Shown here: positions 31,696-38,985 of the stretch, piece by piece | Position numbering within the stretch: position 1 is the first letter of the stretch | How the letters are laid out: each line of letters starts with the position of its first letter | Origin: Cryobacterium shii | Lineage (GTDB): Bacteria > Actinomycetota > Actinomycetes > Actinomycetales > Microbacteriaceae | Reading direction: 5' to 3' | DNA: 64,000 nucleotides | NCBI RefSeq assembly: GCF_004402595.1 | Contig: NZ_SOFY01000084.1 | Coordinates: 1-64,000, forward strand | Position numbers and translations under genes: made by a program | The notes under the pieces: model-generated | Databases searched by the model: none | What the model was told of the DNA's origin: nothing | Seen by the model: the letters and a program-made list of their open reading frames with translations, nothing else

Positions 31696-32715
31696 ATGGC
31701 CTCGTCCACCACCAGCACCCAGATCCAGCTCGCCGCGCGCCCCACCGGCTGGCCGACGGATGCCGACTTCAGCACCATCCGGATCGACCTGCCCGAGTTG
31801 GCCGCCGGCCAGGTGCGCGTCGCCAACGAATTCGTGTCGGTCGACCCCTACATGCGCGGTCGGATGAACGACGCCAAGTCCTACTCCGCGCCCTACGCGC
31901 TGGGGGACACCATGACCGGCGGGGCCGTCGGCCGCGTGGTCGCCTCGGCCTCCGACTCGGTTGCCGTCGGCGACGTGGTCGTGCACCAGTTCGGCTGGCG
32001 CGACCTGGTGCAGGAGGATGCCGCCGGATTCCGGGTCGTCCCCGAGCTCCCGGGCGTGCCGCTCTCCGCCTACCTCGGCGTGCTCGGCATGACCGCCCTC
32101 ACCGCCTACGTCGGCCTGCTCGAGGTGGCCGGACTCAAGGAAGGCGACACCGTCTTCGTCTCCGGCGCCGCCGGCGCCGTCGGCAGCATGGTCGGCCAGA
32201 TCGCCAGGCTCAAGGGCGCCAAGCGCGTGATCGGCTCGGCCGGTTCGGCCGAGAAGGTCGCCCTGCTGACCGAGAAGTACGGCTTCGACGCCGCCTTCAA
32301 CTACAAGGATGGCAACATCGCCGAGCAGCTCGCCGCCGCCGCTCCGGACGGCATCGACGTCTACTTCGACAACGTCGGCGGGGAGCACCTCGAGGCGGCC
32401 CTGGCCACCTTCAACGATGGCGGCCGTGCTGCCCTCTGCGGCGCGATCTCCGTGTACAACAACACCGAGGCATCTGTCGGCCCCCGTAACCTGGCGAACA
32501 TGATCGGTCGAGGCCTGACCCTCAAAGGCTTCATCGTGGGCAACTACGTGCAGCACTTCGCCGCGTTCTCCACCGACATGGCCGGCTGGCTCGCCTCGGG
32601 CGAGGTCGTCTTCGACGAGACGGTCGTCGACGGGATCGACAACGCGGTCGAGGCGTTCCTCGGTCTCATGCGCGGTGAGAACACCGGCAAGATGGTCGTC
32701 CGCACGAACGTCTGA
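31696..32715 (+). CDS. NADP-dependent MDR oxidoreductase (curcumin/2-alkenal reductase type)
   Basis: The 339-residue zinc-free medium-chain reductase has SVDPYMRGRMND, typical of the leukotriene B4/curcumin reductase group, a nucleotide-binding VSGAAGAVGSMVGQIARLKG, and VYFDNVGGEHLEAAL. Relatives reduce the double bond of unsaturated aldehydes and ketones with NADPH. It is followed 48 bp later by a DJ-1-like gene, which fits a response to reactive carbonyls. Confidence 0.87.
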   Translation: MASSTTSTQIQLAARPTGWPTDADFSTIRIDLPELAAGQVRVANEFVSVDPYMRGRMNDAKSYSAPYALGDTMTGGAVGRVVASASDSVAVGDVVVHQFGWRDLVQEDAAGFRVVPELPGVPLSAYLGVLGMTALTAYVGLLEVAGLKEGDTVFVSGAAGAVGSMVGQIARLKGAKRVIGSAGSAEKVALLTEKYGFDAAFNYKDGNIAEQLAAAAPDGIDVYFDNVGGEHLEAALATFNDGGRAALCGAISVYNNTEASVGPRNLANMIGRGLTLKGFIVGNYVQHFAAFSTDMAGWLASGEVVFDETVVDGIDNAVEAFLGLMRGENTGKMVVRTNV

Positions 32716-32763
32716 TCGACCCGACAGCATCCTTTTCATACGATCACAATCTCTGGAGAAACC

Positions 32764-33474
32764 ATGAATTCAGTACTTTTCGTCGTCAGTGCCGCTGACC
32801 ACTGGACCCTCAACGACGGCAGCCTGCACCCGACCGGTTACTGGGCCGAGGAGCTCGCCGAACCGCACCGCCTGTTCACCGAGGCCGGCTGGCAGATCAC
32901 CATCGCTACGCCGGGCGGCGTCGCCCCCACCATCGACGCGGGCAGCCTGACGCCTGCGGCCGCCGGTGGCGAAGACCGCGCCGAGGCCATCGTCGCGTAC
33001 CTCGACACGATCGGCACCGAACTCGACGAACCGCGCTCGATCGATAGCGTCACGGTCGCCGACTACGACGTCGTCTTCTACCCGGGCGGTCACGGCCCGA
33101 TGGAAGACCTCGCCGTCGACGCCGTCTCCGGCGCCATCATGACCGAGGCCCTCGACTCCGGTCGCATCCTCGGCGTGCTCTGCCACGCACCGGCCGCGAT
33201 GCTCGCCGCCAAGCGTGCCGACGGTAGCTGGCCGTTCACCGGCTACCGGATGACCGGCTTCACCGACGAGGAGGAGACCCTCGGCGGCCTCGCCCCGAAG
33301 GCGAAGTGGCTCGTGCAGAGCCGCCTGGTCGAACTGGGCGCCGACTTCGTCGCCGGCGAGGCGTGGGGCGAGCACATGGAGATCGACCGCAACCTTTACA
33401 CCGGCCAGAACCCGGCCTCCTCGGCCGCCCTCGCTACCGCGATCATCGCGGCCGTAACCGAAAAGACCGCCTGA
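32764..33474 (+). CDS. DJ-1/PfpI family protein (class I glutamine amidotransferase-like)
   Basis: The 236-residue protein has the nucleophile elbow ILGVLCHAPAAMLAAK with the reactive Cys and adjacent His, a preceding VVFYPGGHGPMEDLA with the conserved glycines, and the ending IDRNLYTGQNPASSAALA seen in Hsp31-like DJ-1 proteins. Family members act as glyoxalase III/deglycase or chaperones. TGGAGAAACC gives a good ribosome-binding site. Probably one operon with the reductase. Confidence 0.85.
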   Translation: MNSVLFVVSAADHWTLNDGSLHPTGYWAEELAEPHRLFTEAGWQITIATPGGVAPTIDAGSLTPAAAGGEDRAEAIVAYLDTIGTELDEPRSIDSVTVADYDVVFYPGGHGPMEDLAVDAVSGAIMTEALDSGRILGVLCHAPAAMLAAKRADGSWPFTGYRMTGFTDEEETLGGLAPKAKWLVQSRLVELGADFVAGEAWGEHMEIDRNLYTGQNPASSAALATAIIAAVTEKTA

Positions 33475-33479
33475 CCACC

Positions 33480-33544
33480 CCGCCGAGCCGTGAGTTCCGA
33501 CCCTCTTTTTCGCTTTTTGAGGGGAGTTGCTCACCGCTCGGCGG
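33480..33544. terminator. Long imperfect hairpin between convergent genes
   Basis: The outer arms CCGCCGAGC/GCTCGGCGG plus GTGAG/CTCAC and an inner CCCTC/GAGGG enclose a T-rich loop. It lies 6 bp after the DJ-1-like gene. It probably terminates transcription, although the T-runs sit in the loop and not after the stem. Confidence 0.5.
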
Positions 33545-33583
33545 ACCGCGCCCGGGCTTGACGGTGGGTTGCGGGTCCGGACC

Positions 33584-33616
33584 GGCGGGCGGCGGGCGGC
33601 GGGCGGCGGGCGGCGG
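33584..33616. repeat. 7-bp tandem repeat GGCGGGC
   Basis: Four full copies and a partial fifth lie immediately downstream of the stop codon of the minus-strand aminotransferase gene. The repeat is noncoding. Confidence 0.85.
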
Positions 33617-33620
33617 ATTG

Positions 33621-34745
33621 TCAGGGGCGGAGGGCGCGGAGGGCGTCGGCGACGTCGTCCTCGTCGTTCCAGAGGTGGAAGGCCACCCGCGCCCGACCGG
33701 CCCGGCCCGAAGCGGTGAGCCCCGCCTGGGTGAGCCGGTCCAGGTCGGTGCCGTCGGCATCCGGCCAGGTCACGATCGCCTGGCCGGCCGGCGCCAGGCC
33801 GAGCCCGGTGCAGAGGGTGTCGCCCAGCGCCACGGCGTGATCGCGCACCTCGGCCAGGTCGAGCCGGCCGAACAGGTCCAGCGCGGGCTCGGCGCCCACC
33901 CAGGCGTTCCAGGCGGGGGAGACGTCGAACCGGCGCGCGTCGGTCGCGAGGTCCATGGCCGGTCCGTAGCAGGAGGCCCATGGGTCCCGGCCGGCGTACC
34001 AGCCGGCCTGCACGGGGAACAGCCGGGCGGCCAGGCGCTCGGTCACGGTCAGGAAGGCCACGCCCCGGGGAGCGCAGAGCCACTTGTAGCTGTGGCAGAT
34101 GGTGGCGTCGAAGACGGATGCGTCCACCGGCATCCACCCGGCGGCCTGCGTCGTGTCGCAGAGGGTGAGGCTCCCGTGCCGTGCGGCCGCGGCCCTGATC
34201 GCCACGGTGTCGGCGACCGCGCCGGTGGCCGACTGCACCAGCGACCAGGCCACGAGCCAGGTGTCGGCGGTGATTCCGGCGGCCAGCTCAGCCAGCGGCA
34301 GATGCCGCACGGTGACCCCGCGGTGGGCCTGGCCGAGGAAGGGAAACACCATCGAGCTGAAGTCGCCGTCAACGCAGAGCACCTCCGCGCCGTCGGGCAC
34401 GCTCGCGGCGAGCAGGCCGGCCAGCACGGATGCCTGCGACCCGATCGCGACCCGGCTCACCGGAACGTGCACGAGCCCCGCGTACGCGTGCCGAACCCGC
34501 TCGACGGCGGCGGCATAGCCCGTCGCCGAGGCCTGTCCGAGCGCCCACGCCTCGGCGTCCGCGCGAAGGGCCGCCTCCGTCTCCCTGGTCGGCAGCCCCA
34601 GCGTGCAGGCGGCCAGGTAGCCGCGGCCGCCGCGGAACCGGGCGCGCGCCTCCCGCACCCCGATGTGGGGCGGCAGCTCCGGCAGCTCCGGCAGTTCCGA
34701 GCGCGCGTCGGTCGAACGCGCGGCGGGGGAGTCGATCGGATTCAT
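33621..34745 (-). CDS. Class V aminotransferase-fold PLP enzyme
   Basis: The 374-residue protein has the PLP-lysine motif CHSYKWLCAPRGVAFL and an upstream Asp/His-type segment SLTLCDTTQAAGWMPVDAS that contacts the cofactor. This is the fold of cysteine desulfurases and isopenicillin-N-epimerase-like proteins; the substrate is unknown. ATG at 34745 has AGGAGG only 1 bp upstream, too close, so an upstream in-frame ATG at 34769 or leaderless initiation is possible. It is divergent from a LysR gene that probably controls it. Confidence 0.78.
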   Translation of the reverse strand: MNPIDSPAARSTDARSELPELPELPPHIGVREARARFRGGRGYLAACTLGLPTRETEAALRADAEAWALGQASATGYAAAVERVRHAYAGLVHVPVSRVAIGSQASVLAGLLAASVPDGAEVLCVDGDFSSMVFPFLGQAHRGVTVRHLPLAELAAGITADTWLVAWSLVQSATGAVADTVAIRAAAARHGSLTLCDTTQAAGWMPVDASVFDATICHSYKWLCAPRGVAFLTVTERLAARLFPVQAGWYAGRDPWASCYGPAMDLATDARRFDVSPAWNAWVGAEPALDLFGRLDLAEVRDHAVALGDTLCTGLGLAPAGQAIVTWPDADGTDLDRLTQAGLTASGRAGRARVAFHLWNDEDDVADALRALRP

Positions 34746-34826
34746 TCCTCCAGCATGCGGCGGGGGCATGCATTCGACAACAGCCACTAAATGATGTGAA
34801 ACATAGCCGCAGGTTATGATTCGGGA

Positions 34827-35852
34827 ATGACTCCCGTCGCCCCGCCCGTTCTCGATGCGCAGAGCCTGCGCGTCGTGGGCGCCATCGCCGCCCACGGGTC
34901 GATCACCGCGGCGGCCGCCGCGCTGGGCTACAGCCAGCCGGCCGTGAGCCAGCACCTCAAACGGCTGGAACAGCGCATCGGCATGGCCGTGATCGAGCGC
35001 GTCGGCCGCGGCGTGCGGCTCACCGAGGCCGGCCGGCTTCTCGCCCGGCACGCCGTGACGGTGACCGTCGCCCTGGAGGCCGCGTCCGGAGAGCTGGCCG
35101 AGCTGCAGGGGCTGCGGGCCGGCCAGGTGAGGCTGGCGGCCTTCCCCTCCGCCTCGGCCACGATCGTGCCCCGGTTGATCGCGGATCTGCGGAGCCGGCA
35201 TCCGGGTATCACCGTCACCTACGTCGAGGCCGAGCCGCCGGAGGCCGTGGCTCTCGTGCGCGAAGACGACGCCGACCTGGCGATCACCTTCAGCTACCCC
35301 GGCGACCGGGTCGACCCGCACCGGGCCAGCGCGCACGGCCTGGTCGTGACCACGCTCCGCCGGGACGAGATGCTGCTCGTGTTGCCGGCCGGCCACGCGC
35401 ACGCCGGCGACGACGCGGTCGACCTCGCCGACCTGGCCGGGGAGAACTGGATCGGCGGATGCCCGCGGTGCCGCGGTCACCTGCTGGAGCTCTGCGAGCA
35501 CAGCGGTTTCACGCCCCGCATCTCCTACGAGACTGACAACACGGCTGCGGTGCTCGGCCTCGTAGCGGCGGGAATCGGCGTCGCGATGCTGCCCGCGCTG
35601 GCCGTCGGTGCCGGGCTCGCCCCCGCATCCGTCGCGGCGCACCCGTCGGTGAGCATCCGCCCGACCCTGGCCCGGGACCACCGCACCCTGCACGCGGTCA
35701 CGGTCGCCGGTGCCGCCGGAGTGCCCGCCATCGCCGCGACCCTGCGGCGTCTGGCCGCGCTCACCGCGCTCACCGCGCTCACCGCGCTCACCGCGCTCAC
35801 CGCGCTCACCGCGCTCACCGCGGCCGCCCCGGCCGGGGCCGTCGCCAACTAG
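34827..35852 (+). CDS. LysR family transcriptional regulator with an Ala-Leu-Thr repeat tail
   Basis: The 341-residue protein has the LysR helix-turn-helix ([20 protein letters not shown] followed by [17 protein letters not shown]) and a periplasmic-binding-like effector domain. Near the C-terminus are seven Ala-Leu-Thr units (residues about 311-331) encoded by a 9-bp tandem repeat, beyond the conserved domain. It is divergent from the class V aminotransferase gene, the usual LysR target arrangement. gltX starts 5 bp after its stop. Confidence 0.87.
   Translation: MTPVAPPVLDAQSLRVVGAIAAHGSITAAAAALGYSQPAVSQHLKRLEQRIGMAVIERVGRGVRLTEAGRLLARHAVTVTVALEAASGELAELQGLRAGQVRLAAFPSASATIVPRLIADLRSRHPGITVTYVEAEPPEAVALVREDDADLAITFSYPGDRVDPHRASAHGLVVTTLRRDEMLLVLPAGHAHAGDDAVDLADLAGENWIGGCPRCRGHLLELCEHSGFTPRISYETDNTAAVLGLVAAGIGVAMLPALAVGAGLAPASVAAHPSVSIRPTLARDHRTLHAVTVAGAAGVPAIAATLRRLAALTALTALTALTALTALTALTAAAPAGAVAN
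35757..35819. repeat. 9-bp tandem repeat, seven exact copies, inside the LysR gene
   Basis: GCGCTCACC is repeated seven times without a mismatch and encodes Ala-Leu-Thr. Copy number changes would lengthen or shorten the tail without a frameshift. Confidence 0.95.
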
Positions 35853-35857
35853 ACTCG

Positions 35858-37384
35858 ATGTCGATGTCTGAGACAATAGCGCACCCGTTTTCCACCGCCA
35901 CCGGCACCGACGTCCGCGTTCGGTTCTGCCCCTCGCCGACCGGAACGCCGCACGTCGGCCTCATCCGCACGGCCCTGTTCAACTGGGCTTACGCCCGGCA
36001 CACAGGTGGCACGTTTATCTTCCGGATCGAGGACACCGACCCGGCCCGTGACACCGAGGAGAGCTTCGTGCAGCTCCTCGACGCGCTGCGCTGGCTGCGC
36101 CTGGACTGGGACGAGGGCGTCGAGGTCGGCGGGCCGCACGGCCCCTACCGCCAGTCCGAGCGCTACGACATCTACGCCGACGTCATTGAGAAGCTCAAGG
36201 CATCCGGCCACATCTACGAGAGCTTCGCCACCGGTGAGGAGATCGAGGTGCGCAATGTCGCACGCGGACGCGATCCCAAGGCCGGCTACGACAACTTCGA
36301 ACGCGATCTGAGTGACGAGCAGAAGGCAGCCTTCCGCGCCGAGGGCCGTTCGCCGGCGTTGCGACTGAAGGTGCCGGACACGGACATCTCCTTCGACGAC
36401 CTGGTTCGCGGCGAGATCACCTTCCCGGCCGGCTCGTTCAGCGACTTCGTCGTGGTGCGGCCCAACGGGCATCCGTTATACCCGTTCGTGAACCCGGTCG
36501 ACGACGCCATGATGGGCGTCACCCACGTGCTGCGCGGCGAAGACCTGCTCTCCTCCACGCCGCGCCAGATCGCGCTGTACCACGCGCTGATCGACATCGG
36601 GCTGGCTACGTTCGTGCCGCGCTTCGGGCACATGCCCTACGTGATGGGGGAGGGCAACAAGAAGCTCTCCAAGCGCGACCCCGAGTCCAACCTGTTCCAC
36701 CACCGCGCTCGCGGCTTCGTGCCGGAGGGCCTGGTCAACTACCTGTCGCTGCTCGGCTGGTCGCTCGCGAGCGACCGCGACGTGTTCACGATCGATGAGA
36801 TGATCGCCGCGTTCGACGTTGTCGACGTATTGCCGAACCCGGCCCGCTTCGACCTCAAAAAGGCCGAGTCGCTCAACGGCGACCACATCCGCCTGCTCGA
36901 CCCCGCGGACTTCGCCGCTCGGGTCATCCCGTACCTGGTGGCCGCCGGCGACGTGACGGAACCGCTGAGCGAGGTGCAGCAGGCCATCCTCGAGGCCGCG
37001 GCCCCGCTCGTTCAGGAGCGCATCGCCCTGCTCGGTGAGGCGCCCGGCATGCTCGGCTTCCTGTTCATCGGCGGCGACTCGCTGGTCTACCAGCCGGATG
37101 CGCTCGCCTCGCTCCCGAAGAATTCCCAGGAGATCCTCGCCGCCTCCACCGCGGCGCTGCTGGACATTCCCGAAGCGGAATGGACGCACGACCGCGTGCA
37201 CACCACGCTCACCGAGACGCTGATCGACGGCCTCGCACTCAAGCCCCGAGTGGCCTTCGGCCCGTTGCGGGTCGCCGTCTCAGGCCGCCGCATCTCGCCG
37301 CCGCTGTTCGAGTCGATGGAGATCCTCGGCAAGGCGGAGTCCGTGCTGCGGCTCACCCGCCTGGCGGCGCACACCCTCGAGTAA
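35858..37384 (+). CDS. gltX: Glutamate--tRNA ligase
   Basis: This charges tRNA-Glu and, in actinobacteria, also tRNA-Gln before amidation. The 508-residue class I synthetase has the HIGH-like [31 protein letters not shown], and the KMSKS-like [10 protein letters not shown]. The C-terminal anticodon-binding domain is complete. ATG codons occur at 35858 and 35864. It is followed by a tandem repeat and then a tRNA-Gln gene, a fitting neighbour since this enzyme would act on it. Confidence 0.95.
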   Translation: MSMSETIAHPFSTATGTDVRVRFCPSPTGTPHVGLIRTALFNWAYARHTGGTFIFRIEDTDPARDTEESFVQLLDALRWLRLDWDEGVEVGGPHGPYRQSERYDIYADVIEKLKASGHIYESFATGEEIEVRNVARGRDPKAGYDNFERDLSDEQKAAFRAEGRSPALRLKVPDTDISFDDLVRGEITFPAGSFSDFVVVRPNGHPLYPFVNPVDDAMMGVTHVLRGEDLLSSTPRQIALYHALIDIGLATFVPRFGHMPYVMGEGNKKLSKRDPESNLFHHRARGFVPEGLVNYLSLLGWSLASDRDVFTIDEMIAAFDVVDVLPNPARFDLKKAESLNGDHIRLLDPADFAARVIPYLVAAGDVTEPLSEVQQAILEAAAPLVQERIALLGEAPGMLGFLFIGGDSLVYQPDALASLPKNSQEILAASTAALLDIPEAEWTHDRVHTTLTETLIDGLALKPRVAFGPLRVAVSGRRISPPLFESMEILGKAESVLRLTRLAAHTLE

Positions 37385-37420
37385 CCGAGGCTCCGGGCGG
37401 AGGTGGGCCCTGGCTCGCCA

Positions 37421-37490
37421 CCGCCCGGCTCCGCCCGGCTCCGCCCGGCTCCGCCCGGCTCCGCCCGGCTCCGCCCGGCTCCGCCCGGAT
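37421..37490. repeat. 10-bp tandem repeat between gltX and tRNA-Gln
   Basis: Six exact copies of CCGCCCGGCT and a seventh with one mismatch (ending GGAT). The repeat is noncoding and starts 37 bp after the gltX stop. Confidence 0.95.
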
Positions 37491-37590
37491 CGCCGGCGGC
37501 ACGTTCTCGCCATCGAATTCGGCCCTGAATTTGTACCGCCCGGCAAGGTGGGTTAGAGTTACGAGTCGGCCGGTTCTTCGGAACGGGCAG

Positions 37591-37662
37591 TGGGGTATGG
37601 TGTAATTGGCAACACGACTGATTCTGGTTCAGTTGTTCTTGGTTCGAGTCCAGGTACCCCAG
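37591..37662 (+). tRNA. tRNA-Gln (anticodon CUG)
   Basis: The 72-nt sequence folds into a cloverleaf: acceptor stem TGGGGTA/TACCCCA with discriminator G, a D-arm region GTGTAATTGGCAACAC, anticodon stem ACTGA/TCAGT around the loop TTCTGGT (anticodon CTG), and T-arm with GGTTCGAGTC. CCA is not encoded. In actinobacteria it is charged with Glu and amidated by GatCAB. Its T-arm half is repeated at 37844, suggesting use as an integration site. Confidence 0.95.
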
Positions 37663-37671
37663 CACTGAGTG

Positions 37672-37699
37672 AAACCCCCGGTCATTCGGGGGGGGTTTT
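37672..37699 (+). terminator. Rho-independent terminator after tRNA-Gln
   Basis: AAACCCCCG pairs with CGGGGGG..TTT across the loop GTCATT and is followed by TTTTG. It lies 10 bp after the tRNA. Confidence 0.85.
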
Positions 37700-37843
37700 G
37701 TCATTTGTGCGACCCTGTTGAGCCACGTCTGAATCTCGCTATCCGGACGAAGAATCGGTTCCGCGTTGCCCCTTTCGCCCGATTTCCCGCGGATTGCCGA
37801 GTCGGCCAGGGCGAAGTGTCGATGGACATGACGTGAAACGTGA

Positions 37844-37860
37844 TGTTCTTGGTTCGAGTC
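37844..37860 (+). repeat. 17-bp direct repeat of the tRNA-Gln T-arm, putative attachment site remnant
   Basis: TGTTCTTGGTTCGAGTC is identical to 37634-37650 inside tRNA-Gln. It is not a tRNA gene: the following bases do not continue the acceptor stem and no other arm is present. tRNA T-arm sequences are common recombination sites for integrases. The copy stops short of the tRNA 3' end, so it may be an imperfect or decayed att site. Confidence 0.65.
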
Positions 37861-38055
37861 TCCGGATGGGTGACCGTTGAGCGTGGTTTTGCAATGGCGG
37901 CTGTGGGGTTTCTGCCCTACGGCTCACAGAGATGGGCCAGAGCTCGCGAGACTGGCTCCGGCGTGCCGACTGCTGTGATGATGATTGATGCAGCCCACAG
38001 TGACGATCGCCCCCGCGGCCAACGGCGGACTGTCGAAGACGGCTGCGCCGGCAAG

Positions 38056-38085
38056 GCCAGTCGCTGGCCTAGGCCAGCGACTGGC
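38056..38085. repeat. Perfect 30-bp palindrome downstream of csoR
   Basis: The sequence GCCAGTCGCTGGCCT is followed at once by its reverse complement, with CCTAGG at the centre. It lies 24 bp beyond the csoR stop on that strand. It may act as a terminator hairpin (without a T-tract) or as a recombination/binding site. Confidence 0.8.
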
Positions 38086-38108
38086 AGGAAAGGTTAGCTG
38101 CAGGGAGC

Positions 38109-38426
38109 CTACGAGCGAACCAATCGAGCGATTGCGGTCGAGGCCTCCCGGATCTTGGCGGCCCCTTCTTCACCGCCAGATGCGACGGCGGCCACAACGC
38201 AGTGACTCATGTGGTCGTCTAGCAGACCCAGTGCCACGGACTGCAGAGCGCTGGTCATGGCCGATATTTGCGTCAGGATATCGATGCAGTATTGTTCGTC
38301 TTCGACCATGCCCTGTAAGCCGCGGGCCTGCCCCTCGATGCGACGAAGTCGCTTCAAGTAGGCATCCTTATTTGAGATGTATCCGTGGGGGCCGGCGTGG
38401 GCCGCCTCGTCGTTCGAATCACTCAT
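38109..38426 (-). CDS. csoR: Copper-sensing repressor, CsoR family
   Basis: The 105-residue helical repressor has Cys47, His72 and Cys76, with exactly the spacing of the Cu(I) ligands Cys36/His61/Cys65 of Mycobacterium tuberculosis CsoR, and the basic DNA-contact segment YLKRLRRIEGQARGLQGM. Cu(I) binding releases the DNA in this family. The start at 38426 (MSDSNDEAAHAG) was preferred over the longer frame to 38477. It is divergent from copZ-copA with three C-rich/G-rich palindromes in the gap. Confidence 0.93.
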   Translation of the reverse strand: MSDSNDEAAHAGPHGYISNKDAYLKRLRRIEGQARGLQGMVEDEQYCIDILTQISAMTSALQSVALGLLDDHMSHCVVAAVASGGEEGAAKIREASTAIARLVRS

Positions 38427-38503
38427 CGATGTCTTTGTCCTGATCTGTTCTGACCCGTGGGATAACGAAGCCTGCATATGAGTAGCAGAGTAACGATATA
38501 ACT

Positions 38504-38613
38504 ATACCCCCCGGCGGTATCTAACGAATTGGGCGCTGAGTGGTTGTTTGCCGTCGCCTCATGTTGACCGAGTACCCCCCAGGGGTATACATTGAGATTA
38601 CCCCCTGGGGGTA
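38504..38613. promoter_or_regulatory. Three CsoR-type operators in the csoR/copZ intergenic region
   Basis: Box 1 ATACCCCCCGGCGGTAT (38504-38520), box 2 GTACCCCCCAGGGGTATAC (38572-38590) and box 3 TACCCCCTGGGGGTA (38599-38613, a perfect palindrome) fit the known CsoR pattern of A/T-flanked C and G runs. Box 1 is nearest csoR, and boxes 2 and 3 overlap the copZ promoter region. Confidence 0.85.
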
Positions 38614-38655
38614 CTTCCCGACGGTTGCTTCGATCGCCGCGGAACGAAAGGAATC

Positions 38656-38985
38656 GTGAATACTATGTCGTCGTTGAATCAGAATGATCTTGGCCTTACC
38701 GACGCTTCGTGCTCTTGCGGGTCGCAGACACACAAATCGGAGCGTACTGCCGAGTCCGGCGCCGTTACGACGACTTTCCACGTGTCGGGCATGACCTGCT
38801 CTCACTGCGTGAAGAGCGTGACGGCCGAAGTGGGCAGGGTCCCCGGGGCCGAAACCGTGGATGTTGAACTTGTCCCGGGTGGTGTCTCGTTGGTCACCGT
38901 TTCCAGCGCGGGCCCGCTAAATCCTGCCGCGGTGGCTGCCGCCGTCGACGAAGCAGGCTACGAACTGGTCACGGCGACACCGTGA
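38656..38985 (+). CDS. copZ: Copper chaperone with one heavy-metal-associated domain
   Basis: The 109-residue protein has an HMA domain with the Cu(I)-binding motif GMTCSHC (Cys48, Cys51). An extra N-terminal stretch of about 35 residues contains Cys19-Ser-Cys21 and a His, not found in plain CopZ. It probably hands Cu(I) to the ATPase encoded next, with which it overlaps by 4 bp. GTG at 38656 has AAGGAA upstream; ATG at 38665 is the alternative. Confidence 0.88.
   Translation: MNTMSSLNQNDLGLTDASCSCGSQTHKSERTAESGAVTTTFHVSGMTCSHCVKSVTAEVGRVPGAETVDVELVPGGVSLVTVSSAGPLNPAAVAAAVDEAGYELVTATP

Larger units (their letters stand above)
37700..38108. other. Gene-free junction between core chromosome and copper island
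   Basis: I see no convincing gene in these 409 bp. The stretch holds the second copy of the tRNA-Gln T-arm sequence (37844-37860) and a perfect 30-bp palindrome (38056-38085). G+C content looks lower than in the core genes. It is the likely left boundary of the acquired region. Confidence 0.6.

Noticed and set aside
37421-37490. CRISPR array
   Set aside because: The units are contiguous 10-bp repeats without spacers, and no cas genes are near.
37844-37860. A second tRNA gene
   Set aside because: Only the T-arm sequence is present; no acceptor, D or anticodon stems can be formed around it.
37739-37927. A 62-residue minus-strand protein in the tRNA/island junction
   Set aside because: No ribosome-binding site, odd composition, and it spans the T-arm repeat.
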